Positions 56,888 to 64,000 of a stretch of 64,000 bases of DNA are shown here, one piece after another. The first letter of the stretch is position 1, and the number at the start of each line of letters is the position of its first letter. This DNA is from an uncultured Pelagibacteraceae bacterium. GTDB lineage: Bacteria > Pseudomonadota > Alphaproteobacteria > Pelagibacterales > Pelagibacteraceae. Location of the stretch: positions 78,832 through 142,831 of the forward strand of contig CACJOA010000001.1 in NCBI GenBank assembly GCA_902594915.1, in the 5' to 3' direction. The notes under the pieces were generated by a model, which worked only from the letters and a program-made list of their open reading frames with translations, was not told the origin of the DNA and made no database searches. The translations under genes were made by a program, and so were the position numbers.

Positions 56888-57125
56888 CTTTTTTATTTAT
56901 AAAAATTTTTGATATTTTCTCCTTAGTTCTTTCATTAATATTTTTTACACTTTTTTGAAATTTTTTCTCGATGATTTTATTCAATTTGATCAAATTTTGA
57001 TAATTATGCAATGAATTTTCTAGATCTTTTTGGCTCTCTAGTTCATCAATCATCTTATTAGCTTTTTTAGTTAATTCTTCTAGTGTTAGAGACTCATAAT
57101 TATTTGTTAAATTTTTATCTTTCAT
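56871..57125 (-). CDS. xseB: Exodeoxyribonuclease VII small subunit
   Basis: XseB is the helical small subunit that, with XseA, degrades single-stranded DNA. It has 84 residues. The family core SLTLEELTKKANKMIDELES and the following helix NSLHNYQNLIKLNKIIEKKF are recognisable. The C-terminus is a lysine-rich extension. It overlaps ispA. Its ATG (57125) faces the ATG of the threonylcarbamoyl-AMP synthase gene across 20 bp. Confidence 0.88.
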   Translation of the reverse strand: MKDKNLTNNYESLTLEELTKKANKMIDELESQKDLENSLHNYQNLIKLNKIIEKKFQKSVKNINERTKEKISKIFINKKDERKN

Positions 57126-57130
57126 ATAAT
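57125..57130 (+). promoter_or_regulatory. -10 box of the sua5/tsaC gene inside the xseB start codon
   Basis: A perfect TATAAT begins on the base of the xseB start codon and lies 15 nt before ATG 57146, predicting a leader of about 9 nt. A candidate -10 TATTAT for xseB lies on the opposite strand at 57144-57139, inside the same 20-bp gap. Confidence 0.5.
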
Positions 57131-57145
57131 ACTCCCAGATAATAC

Positions 57146-58078
57146 ATGAAAATCAAAGTTGCAAATATTAAAAAAGCAAAAAATTTACTTGATAAAAGTA
57201 ATTGTATAGCTATCCCTACTGAAACTGTTTATGGTTTAGCTGGAAATGCATACTCTAATCGTGCGTGTAAAAAAATCTTTGAATTAAAAAAAAGACCTAA
57301 AAATAATCCTCTGATTGTTCATTATTATAATATATCTCAATTAAAAGCTGACTGTATTTTAAATAAAGATTTTTTTAAATTATATTATAAATTTTGTCCA
57401 GGTCCTATTACATTTGTATTGAAACTAAAAAAAAATTCAAAAATCTCTAAAATAGTAAATAATAATAAAAAAGATTTAGCTGTGAGATTTCCAAAACATC
57501 CTGTTGCACGAAAGTTACTAAAATATCTTAATTATCCTCTTGCGGCACCTAGCGCTAATCTATCTAAAAAAGTAAGTGCAGTTAAATCTGAAGATGTGAA
57601 AGATGATTTTGGAAAAAAAATTAAATTCATACTTGAAGGCGGAACATCTTCAATTGGTCTTGAATCAACAATAATTGATTTAAGGAAAAGGCCTAAAATT
57701 TTAAGATTGGGTGGTCTCGAAATATCTAAAATTAAAGATGTTCTTAATAAGAAAATTCTTTATGAAAATAATCCTAGGAAAATCTCTGCGCCTGGACAGT
57801 TTAAACTACATTACTCACCTGATTTACCTATAAAATTAAATGTAAAAAAAGTAAAAAATTATGAGGCTTATATATTGATTAAAAAAGTAAGAAGAATTAA
57901 ACCTAACTACTTTTTCCTATCTAAAAATGGCAACTTGAAAGAGGCAGCAAAAAATTTATATAGTACTTTTAGAAAAATAAAAAAGAGTCAGTATAAGTTT
58001 ATTAGTGTCGAAAGAATTCCAAATAAAGGTTTGGGGAAAACAATTAATGATAGACTGAAAAGGGCATCGAAATTTTAA
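57146..58078 (+). CDS. tsaC: L-threonylcarbamoyladenylate synthase, Sua5 type
   Basis: This enzyme makes threonylcarbamoyl-AMP for the universal t6A37 modification of ANN-decoding tRNAs. At 310 residues it is the long Sua5 form: an N-terminal YrdC domain (IPTETVYGLAGNAYS near residue 24, KRPKNNPLIVHYY, the SAPSAN-like LAAPSANLSKK and IGLESTIIDLR) plus a C-terminal Sua5 domain that starts after APGQFKLHYSPDLP near residue 218. The stop overlaps the ABC ATPase ATG by one base. Confidence 0.93.
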   Translation: MKIKVANIKKAKNLLDKSNCIAIPTETVYGLAGNAYSNRACKKIFELKKRPKNNPLIVHYYNISQLKADCILNKDFFKLYYKFCPGPITFVLKLKKNSKISKIVNNNKKDLAVRFPKHPVARKLLKYLNYPLAAPSANLSKKVSAVKSEDVKDDFGKKIKFILEGGTSSIGLESTIIDLRKRPKILRLGGLEISKIKDVLNKKILYENNPRKISAPGQFKLHYSPDLPIKLNVKKVKNYEAYILIKKVRRIKPNYFFLSKNGNLKEAAKNLYSTFRKIKKSQYKFISVERIPNKGLGKTINDRLKRASKF

Positions 58079-58815
58079 TGAGTAGTCCATTAGAAATAAT
58101 TCAATTATCCAAGAAATACGAAGATAAAATTGCAGTGAAAAATATTTCTTTTAAAGTTAAAAAAAACGAGGTAATTGGAATCCTTGGTCCAAATGGTTGT
58201 GGAAAAACTACCACTATCGGAATGATTCTCGGATTATTAAAACCCTCTAACGGTAAAATATTAATAAATGGTTTAGAGATTGAAAAACAAAGAGTAAATT
58301 TATTGGCAGAGTTAAATTTTATCTCACCCTACATAGAACTACCAAAAAAATTAACTGTCCAACAGAATTTAGAGGTATATGGAAGACTTTATGATGTGAA
58401 ATACTTAAAAGAAAAAATAAATCATCTCTCAGAAAAATTAAGGCTTGGTGATATAATAAATAAAATAACAGGGGAACTTTCATCAGGTCAAAAAAATAGA
58501 GTAAGCTTAGCAAAGTCTATCATAAATGATCCATTAATTTTACTTTTAGATGAACCTACTGCTTCTCTTGATCCTGAAACTGGAGATTTTGTAAGAAGTT
58601 TTTTAGAGGATTATAAAAAAGAAAATAAAGCCTCCATTTTACTTGCCTCACATAACATGGCAGAGGTTGAACGTTTATGTTCATCGGTTTTAATGATGAA
58701 TAAAGGTATCATTATTGACTACGGTAAGCCAGCTGAGTTAATTAAAAAACATAAAAGACAAAATATGGAAGAAGTTTTTTTAAAACTAACTAGGGAAAAA
58801 TATGAATTTAAATAA
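58078..58815 (+). CDS. ABC transporter ATP-binding protein (ABC-2 exporter type)
   Basis: This 245-residue ATPase has Walker A LGPNGCGKTTT at about residues 36-46, the signature ELSSGQKNRVSLA near 137, Walker B LILLLDEPTASLDP near 157 and the switch His in LLASHNMAEVERL. Signature LSSGQ, not LSGGQ, is a common variant. It resembles the ATPases of DrrA/NodI-like exporters. It overlaps the permease gene by 14 nt. The neighbouring surface-glycan genes suggest a polysaccharide or lipid exporter, but that is inference. Confidence 0.92.
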   Translation: MSSPLEIIQLSKKYEDKIAVKNISFKVKKNEVIGILGPNGCGKTTTIGMILGLLKPSNGKILINGLEIEKQRVNLLAELNFISPYIELPKKLTVQQNLEVYGRLYDVKYLKEKINHLSEKLRLGDIINKITGELSSGQKNRVSLAKSIINDPLILLLDEPTASLDPETGDFVRSFLEDYKKENKASILLASHNMAEVERLCSSVLMMNKGIIIDYGKPAELIKKHKRQNMEEVFLKLTREKYEFK

Positions 58816-59593
58816 GATGTATGGTCTATTTCTTAGACATTTCTTTTTAATCAAAGGCTCTTTGCCTAGAATTTTGGATCTTATATATTGGCCAACAATT
58901 CAAATAATCCTCTGGGGTTTTATCTCAAAGTTTTTTACGATTTATAGTGATTATTATAATAACACTCTAGGTATAATACTCACTTGTGCTATTCTTTACG
59001 ATATTCTTTTTAGATCCAGTATAAGTTTTAATATGCTTTTCTTAGAGGAAATTTGGAGTAGAAACTTCACAAATTTATTTATAGCTCCATTAAAAATAAA
59101 AGAAATAATAGTTTCATTAATTTTTACTGCTTTAATTAGAACTTTAATTGGATTGGTACCAGCAATAATTCTAACATCTCCGCTATTTGGAGTATCAATT
59201 TTGAATTTAGGCTTTCCTTTACTGTTACTTTTTATTAGTTTATATCTCTTTGGTATAACTTTAGGGCTGTTTGTAAGTGCTGGTCTTATGAGATATGGAC
59301 CTTCTTTTGAAAATATTGCGTGGTCATCTCTTTTCCTACTAGCGCCGCTTGGTTGTATTTATTATCCTTTAGAAATTCTTCCAAATTTTTTTCAAATTAT
59401 TGCAAAGGGGTTACCCTTAGTTTATATTTTTGATGAAGCAAGAAATATTCTTTTAAATAATTATTTAGATTACAATAATCTTAAATATGCATATATTCTG
59501 AATCTTGTCTATTTATGTATTGGTATAATTTTATTTTACTATTCATTTTTAAAAGCAAGGGTAAAGGGTACTTTAATAAATATGGGAGAATAG
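58802..59593 (+). CDS. ABC-2 type transporter permease
   Basis: This 263-residue membrane protein has about six helices of the ABC-2 (DrrB/NodJ-like) type. It starts MNLNKMYGLFLRHFFLIKGSLPRILDLIYWP. The conserved segment LEEIWSRNFTNLFIAPLK near residue 80 and the LAPLGCIYYPLEILP region near residue 180 match the family. It is coupled with the ATPase by a 14-nt overlap and ends 1 nt from convergent wecB. Its cargo is unknown. Confidence 0.9.
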   Translation: MNLNKMYGLFLRHFFLIKGSLPRILDLIYWPTIQIILWGFISKFFTIYSDYYNNTLGIILTCAILYDILFRSSISFNMLFLEEIWSRNFTNLFIAPLKIKEIIVSLIFTALIRTLIGLVPAIILTSPLFGVSILNLGFPLLLLFISLYLFGITLGLFVSAGLMRYGPSFENIAWSSLFLLAPLGCIYYPLEILPNFFQIIAKGLPLVYIFDEARNILLNNYLDYNNLKYAYILNLVYLCIGIILFYYSFLKARVKGTLINMGE

Positions 59594-59594
59594 A

Positions 59595-60722
59595 TTAAGT
59601 AATTTTTTTTTTCTTCTTATCAAGAATCTTTATTTTTTGAAAAATTAATTCAGAAACTTTTCCATTGCCAAATACACTTGATGGTCTCAAGTCTTTTTTA
59701 AGAAAATATACTATAGCTGCTTTAATTTTTTTATAATCATATCCAGTAATAATATTTGTTTTATTTTTAATTGTTATTTGTCTCTCAGTAGTAGTTCTAA
59801 TAGTTACACATGGGACCCCTAATAAAGACGTTTCTTCTTGGATACCTCCAGAATCAGTTAAAACTAATTTGCTATTTTTCATTAAAGATAAAAAATCTAT
59901 AAATTCTAAAGGTTTAATAAATTCAACATATTTGACTAATCCTACTCTCATTTTGTCAATTATTTTTTTTGTTCTTGGGTGGGTTGGAAAAATAAACTTT
60001 TTATTAAATTTTTTTCCTAACTTATTAAACGCTAAAATTAATTTTTTAAACTTTTTTGGATCATCCACAGTTTCTGGTCTATGTAGAGTCATCAGGTAAA
60101 ACTGTTTTTTTTTTAAATGCAACTTTTTAAGAATTTTATTACTTTTAATTTTAGGTGAATATTTTTTAATAATGTCAGAAATTGTATTACCAACTTTATA
60201 AACTTTTTTGTTTAATAAAAGTCTTTCTTTTTTCAAATTATCTAAATCAAATTTTGTTGGAACAAAAAGAATGTCTGAAAGCTGATCAATTAATCTTCTA
60301 TTAATTTCCTCCGGCATTCTTTCATCAAAGGATCTTAGTCCAGCCTCAACATGAGCAATCTTTATTTTGTTTAAATTTTCAAAATATTTTCTGTTGAATA
60401 TAGAAGCAGCAAAACATCCTGCAAAAGCTGTGTTAGTGTCCCCCTGAACAATTAAGTAATCTGGTCTCTCTTTAAACAAAATTTTCTCAATATTTTCTAT
60501 TGTTTTTGAAAAAAAACTCCCATAGGTTTTATTTATTGCTTTAATATTATACCTTGGTTTTGGTATTTTAAAAAAATCAAAAAAAACATCACTCATTATT
60601 TTAATGTAATGTTGATTTGTATTTATTAAAAAAAAATTAACTTTGTTTTCTTTTAAGATTTTTATTAGTGGGGCGAGCTTGATTATTTCTGGTCTTGTTG
60701 ATAATACGATACAAATTTTCAT
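59595..60722 (-). CDS. wecB: UDP-N-acetylglucosamine 2-epimerase (non-hydrolysing)
   Basis: WecB interconverts UDP-GlcNAc and UDP-ManNAc for surface polysaccharides. It has 375 residues, the usual length. Characteristic segments are STRPEIIKLAPLIKIL at the N-terminus, DYLIVQGDTNTAFAG near 90, HVEAGLRSFDERMPEEINRR near 126, TLHRPETVDD near 213 and TDSGGIQEETSLLGVPCVTIR near 290. It belongs to a region of glycan genes with no obvious operon partner on its strand. A hydrolysing NeuC-like role is possible; the CMAH-like gene nearby makes a sialic-acid-like product worth considering. Confidence 0.92.
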   Translation of the reverse strand: MKICIVLSTRPEIIKLAPLIKILKENKVNFFLINTNQHYIKIMSDVFFDFFKIPKPRYNIKAINKTYGSFFSKTIENIEKILFKERPDYLIVQGDTNTAFAGCFAASIFNRKYFENLNKIKIAHVEAGLRSFDERMPEEINRRLIDQLSDILFVPTKFDLDNLKKERLLLNKKVYKVGNTISDIIKKYSPKIKSNKILKKLHLKKKQFYLMTLHRPETVDDPKKFKKLILAFNKLGKKFNKKFIFPTHPRTKKIIDKMRVGLVKYVEFIKPLEFIDFLSLMKNSKLVLTDSGGIQEETSLLGVPCVTIRTTTERQITIKNKTNIITGYDYKKIKAAIVYFLKKDLRPSSVFGNGKVSELIFQKIKILDKKKKKIT

Positions 60723-60805
60723 AGTAATTTTACTTTTTCAAAGTAATAATAATCACTTATATAATTCATAAATCAATTAATGAAAGTTAATTATAAGTCT
60801 AAAAT

Positions 60806-62050
60806 ATGAGATTATTAAAAAACAGATTCTCTCTTTTGCTACTGATTTTAATCCCAATATTATCTTTATTTATTGGTTTTATTTTCAATGAAGACTTGTC
60901 TACTGGTGGCTCAAAATGGGATTTTAATCTTACATGGACAGTTGTAGAAAAATATTCTAACTTAGAATTCGAAGATGCCAATGAATACACAAGACATTTT
61001 CCTCTACACTACTTTTTTCTATCTTTTTCTCATTCAATTTTTAATGACCAGAAATTAGTCAGATTATTTTATTTAATTTTCAGTTTTTCTCTACCGATTT
61101 TCTTATTTTTAAATTTAAGAAAGATTTATAAATTTAAAGAAATAAATCTTATTATATTTAGTTTTAGCTTTTTATTAATTCCACTATTTAGGGCTGAAGC
61201 TATTTGGGCTAATTCCCACTTAACAGCAACAATTTTTTTTCTTATAGGTAATTTTTTTTATCTTAAAAGTTTAGAAAAAAATGTTTTTTATTTTAAATTG
61301 ATAAACTTATTTTTTTTAGCACTAGCAACATACTGCCTTCAAACTTATGTAATTTTATATCTTTATTATTTATCAAAGTACTTCCTAAATGAAAAATTTA
61401 GAGTTTTTACCTCACTTTTTTTATTCTCATGCTTACTCGGTATCCCTGGTCTTTATTTCATTTACTTAAATCCAAGAACATCAAATTTAACTATTACACA
61501 GGATTTTTATTACACATTTATAACAAATATTTCTATAATGTTTTTTTTCTTATGTTTTTTACTTTGTAATTTAAAAACTATTAAAGCTTTGAAAAATGAA
61601 ATTTTTATTTTAAAATTTTGGGAAATTTTGATACTTTTCATAGTAGCTGGATTTGTATTAATAAATCTGGATTTTAATCTTTTAAAATCAAATCTAAAAG
61701 GTGGGGGATTTTTTTTTAAATTATCCCACTTCATTTTGAAAAATAATTTAATATTTATCATGTCTTTTTTAATAGGTCTTTTTGTGAGTGCTTTAATAAT
61801 TAAAAAAGAAAAAAAAATTTTTTTTATTTTTTTAATAATGTTTTTAATGGCTTTAAATTTCCAGATATATCAAAAGTATTTTGAACCATTGTTTCTAGTT
61901 ATGTTTTGTGTATTATATAAAAATTTTTTACTAAGTAATATTTTAAACAATTTAAAAAATATTCTTTCCTTTTATTCTTTGATAGTTATTTATTTTATTA
62001 TTGCATACATCAATTATCTTAATAACTTTTCTCATAAATTAGTTATTTAA
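60806..62050 (+). CDS. Polytopic membrane protein, possibly a GT-C glycosyltransferase
   Basis: This 414-residue, very Phe/Ile/Leu-rich protein has about ten to twelve predicted helices. The first outer loop reads STGGSKWDFNLTWTVVEKYS and then EYTRHFPLHYFF, which resembles the acidic/HxP loop of GT-C enzymes but lacks a clean motif. It converges with the GT2 gene at 62039, overlapping by 12 nt. I do not recognise a characterised homologue. A role in surface glycan assembly is inferred from neighbours only. Confidence 0.65.
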   Translation: MRLLKNRFSLLLLILIPILSLFIGFIFNEDLSTGGSKWDFNLTWTVVEKYSNLEFEDANEYTRHFPLHYFFLSFSHSIFNDQKLVRLFYLIFSFSLPIFLFLNLRKIYKFKEINLIIFSFSFLLIPLFRAEAIWANSHLTATIFFLIGNFFYLKSLEKNVFYFKLINLFFLALATYCLQTYVILYLYYLSKYFLNEKFRVFTSLFLFSCLLGIPGLYFIYLNPRTSNLTITQDFYYTFITNISIMFFFLCFLLCNLKTIKALKNEIFILKFWEILILFIVAGFVLINLDFNLLKSNLKGGGFFFKLSHFILKNNLIFIMSFLIGLFVSALIIKKEKKIFFIFLIMFLMALNFQIYQKYFEPLFLVMFCVLYKNFLLSNILNNLKNILSFYSLIVIYFIIAYINYLNNFSHKLVI

Positions 62051-62773
62051 AAATTTTTTAAAAATTATCAATTTTAAAGTTAAAAAAATTGTCTTCATAA
62101 TTTTCATTTTACTTTTTCCTATTTTCTTATCGTAACCAAGTATAAAAGGAATTTCTTTTAAATTTACAGAATTAAAACTATTAGTTAAAAAAATAATTAT
62201 TTTGGCTGCAATATTAAAGTCTTCATTTTTAAAGAATGTTTTATCTTTTAAAATTTTTTTTATCAAATAAAATTTATAAGCTCTAAAATTACAAGTATAA
62301 TCATTTAAGTTTTTGAATGGATAAAATAGCTTAAACAAATATTTTGCTCCATAACTCATTATTAATCTAAAAAAAGTGACACCTTTTACCTTTGAATTTT
62401 TTTGAAATCTTGATGCAATTACTATGTCATTTGAATTTTTTATTTCTTTGAACATGCCAGAAATAATTTCAATAGGGTGCGTATTATCACTATCAAGTGT
62501 TATAACTATATCTTCGTCATTTGCTATTTCATTTATAATTTTAAAACCAGTTTCCATAGCTATGCTCAAGCCTGAATTTTTTTTATGAGCTTTATAAAGT
62601 AATCGAAAATTACTTTTATAATTTTTAAATCTAATTGAATTATCTGTAGAACAATCATCAATAAGCACTACAGTTATTTTAAGTCTTTCTCTATCTACTA
62701 ATCTCTCAATTTTTTCTAAAATCTTAAGGAGATTTTTTTCCTCATTATATGCTGGTAATAAGATATATATCAT
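62039..62773 (-). CDS. Family 2 glycosyltransferase
   Basis: This 244-residue GT-A enzyme opens MIYILLPAYNEEKNLLKILE, with the nucleotide site VVLIDDCSTDNS at about 35-46 and DxD-type DIVITLDSDNTH at about 88-99. It lacks C-terminal membrane helices. It resembles dolichol-phosphate mannosyltransferase-like proteins. Its ATG is only 9 nt after the CCA end of tRNA-Arg on the same strand, so tRNA processing may create its mRNA 5' end. Confidence 0.85.
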   Translation of the reverse strand: MIYILLPAYNEEKNLLKILEKIERLVDRERLKITVVLIDDCSTDNSIRFKNYKSNFRLLYKAHKKNSGLSIAMETGFKIINEIANDEDIVITLDSDNTHPIEIISGMFKEIKNSNDIVIASRFQKNSKVKGVTFFRLIMSYGAKYLFKLFYPFKNLNDYTCNFRAYKFYLIKKILKDKTFFKNEDFNIAAKIIIFLTNSFNSVNLKEIPFILGYDKKIGKSKMKIMKTIFLTLKLIIFKKFLNN

Positions 62774-62782
62774 ATTAATAAT

Positions 62783-62859
62783 TGGTGCGCCCGGAAGGAC
62801 TTGAACCCTCAGCCTCCTGATCCGAAGTCAGGCGCTCTATCCAATTGAGCTACAAGCGC
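62783..62859 (-). tRNA. tRNA-Arg (anticodon UCG)
   Basis: This is a 77-nt gene with encoded CCA (62783-62785). The acceptor GCGCTTG pairs with CGGGCGC through two G-T wobbles, the anticodon stem CCTGA pairs with TCAGG around CTTCGGA, and anticodon TCG lies at 62823-62825. The T-arm has GTTCAAGTC. It is followed on the same strand by the GT2 gene. Confidence 0.97.
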
Positions 62860-62973
62860 GACAACTTATGTGTATTATAAATTAATCAATATTGCATTAA
62901 ATTAATAATTCATTAAATATATTTATATTTTAAAATCATTAAATATAATCAAGGCGTTAACGAAAAATATTAT

Positions 62974-64000
62974 ATGAAAATATTTAAAAACTTAGGGAAA
63001 ATTGATTATCTAAAAAAGATTAAAAAGGTTGAGTTAAATCTTGACTCAATTAAAAAAGGTTTAAATCTTACAGAAGAATTTATAATTTATAAGGATAAAG
63101 ATATTTCAATATACGATCGAATTTGTGACCATAATAGCGGTAAACTTATTTCGAAAAATAATAAAACTTTTTGTCCAATGCATAAATGGGAATTTATACC
63201 TGAGACTGGTAAATACACAAATGGGCTTGTTAAAAAAAAGAAAGATTATGAAATAATAAACAATAAAATTTTAGTTGATGAAAAAATATTTGAACCAAAA
63301 ATAAAAAGTTCGAAAAAAGAGTCAAAAATTAAAGTTAGATATATAAATCACGCATTTTTAATCATTGAGACAAAAAATTACAAATTTGCAACTGACCCTT
63401 GGGCTCTAGGACCAGCTTTTAATACTGGTTGGTGGTTAAAGCATAAAACTATCGCTAATTGGAAAGAGGAATTAAATTCATGTGATTTTATCTATGTAAG
63501 CCATAATCATCCTGATCATTGTCATGAACTGACTCTTTCATACGTCAAAAAAGATATAGATATTATTATTCCAAATTTTCAATCAAATTCTGTAGGTATT
63601 TTACTAGAAGACTTTGGATTTACAAATATCCATAAACTAAATTTTGAAAATCAATATCAGTTTAAAGATACTAATTTAATTTTATCTATATTTAAATCTG
63701 GAGATTTAAGAGAAGATTCTGGTCTGTTTTTTAGTATTGGATCTTTTAAAATACTTTTAACCGTTGACTCAAATAATTTAAATTTTCTTAGACTACCAAA
63801 AGTAGATTTATTTGCCTCGAGTTTTGCAGGTGGTGCTCATGGTTATCCATTAAATTGTGAAAATTATTCACTCGATGATAGAATTAAAATGCTCACAACA
63901 GATAAAAATTTTATCAAAAATACAAAAATCAAATACTTAAAGAATATAAATCCAAAATTTTTTTTACCCTATGCTGGTTTTTTTGAGGAAAGGTTAAAAA
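62974..64000 (+). CDS. Rieske-MBL fold protein, CMP-Neu5Ac hydroxylase-like, C-terminus outside window
   Basis: At least 342 residues are visible from ATG 62974; the gene runs off the right edge. An N-terminal Rieske-type 2Fe-2S site is complete: CDH near residue 51 and CPMHKW near residue 67 (C-x-H, 13 residues, C-x2-H). A metallo-beta-lactamase domain follows, with VSHNHPDHCHELT near residue 175 and TVDSNNL near 265. This order of domains is that of CMP-N-acetylneuraminate hydroxylase and its bacterial relatives. A role in surface sugar oxidation is suggested by the flanking glycan genes, not proved. Confidence 0.8.
   Translation, partial: MKIFKNLGKIDYLKKIKKVELNLDSIKKGLNLTEEFIIYKDKDISIYDRICDHNSGKLISKNNKTFCPMHKWEFIPETGKYTNGLVKKKKDYEIINNKILVDEKIFEPKIKSSKKESKIKVRYINHAFLIIETKNYKFATDPWALGPAFNTGWWLKHKTIANWKEELNSCDFIYVSHNHPDHCHELTLSYVKKDIDIIIPNFQSNSVGILLEDFGFTNIHKLNFENQYQFKDTNLILSIFKSGDLREDSGLFFSIGSFKILLTVDSNNLNFLRLPKVDLFASSFAGGAHGYPLNCENYSLDDRIKMLTTDKNFIKNTKIKYLKNINPKFFLPYAGFFEERLK

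Noticed and set aside
1-64000. Prophage, insertion sequence, CRISPR array or restriction-modification system
   Set aside because: No transposase, integrase, repeat-spacer array, Cas or methylase/endonuclease pair was found among the genes or gaps.

Overview
The window is 64 kb of very AT-rich, tightly packed bacterial chromosome. Genes commonly overlap by 1-30 bases and no intergenic gap exceeds about 210 bp. Gene content and style point to a marine alphaproteobacterium of the SAR11 clade (Pelagibacterales). The signs are a tandem glycine riboswitch on gcvT, a proteorhodopsin followed by ferredoxin and ferredoxin reductase, a single-cysteine DksA of alphaproteobacterial type, GAAC-N7-GAAC SOS boxes, TRAP transport, and TTG/GTG starts. 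I see no prophage, insertion sequence or CRISPR array. The lineage call is inference from content, not from a marker gene.

Layout. 1-5200: glycine cleavage operon (riboswitch, gcvT, gcvH, gcvP, then a FAD oxidoreductase cut by the window edge). 5193-8974: 5-oxoproline unit, with a DMT transporter, pxpC and pxpB on the minus strand and pxpA divergent. 8971-11787: a complete TRAP transporter with a hairpin between dctP and dctQM. 11900-19365: terC, then a long minus-strand run of psd, pssA, a GT8-like gene, rlmE, a CBS-less guaB, a TPR gene, guaA and panB. 19441-26890: icd, alaS, recA, a TolC-type channel and glycerate kinase. 26896-29622: GFA, a SOUL protein and SOS-type umuDC. 29632-35351: ppc, two envelope glycosyltransferases, dksA and two tiny coupled membrane ORFs. 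35352-38160: GST, ferredoxin reductase, ferredoxin and a blue-tuned proteorhodopsin. 38371-44810: prpE, an SMR protein, dihydroorotase, ygfZ, tRNA-Leu and nadAC. 44820-51230: ppdK, glyS, glyQ and sppA. 51346-57125: ispB, pdxH, aroC, dxs, ispA and xseB. 57146-64000: sua5/tsaC, an ABC exporter, wecB, glycan membrane genes, tRNA-Arg and a Rieske/metallo-beta-lactamase protein cut by the window edge.

How it works together. Central carbon and C1 flow dominate: glycine cleavage under glycine control, glycerate kinase, PEP carboxylase, pyruvate phosphate dikinase, propionyl-CoA ligase and isocitrate dehydrogenase. Proteorhodopsin supplies light-driven proton motive force beside a small ferredoxin redox module. 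TRAP and DMT carriers suit scavenging of dissolved organics. Regulation seems to sit in very short DNA: the riboswitch starts at its promoter, SOS boxes overlap promoters, and several perfect -10 boxes lie so close to start codons that leaderless mRNAs are likely.

The most interesting items are a 12-nt perfect anti-start helix in the gcvT riboswitch leader, two uncharacterised coupled micro-ORFs behind dksA, the SOS operator pair at recA and umuD, a ferredoxin promoter fused to the proteorhodopsin terminator, a glycosyltransferase gene starting 9 nt after a tRNA, and a CMAH-like Rieske-MBL enzyme beside glycan genes.
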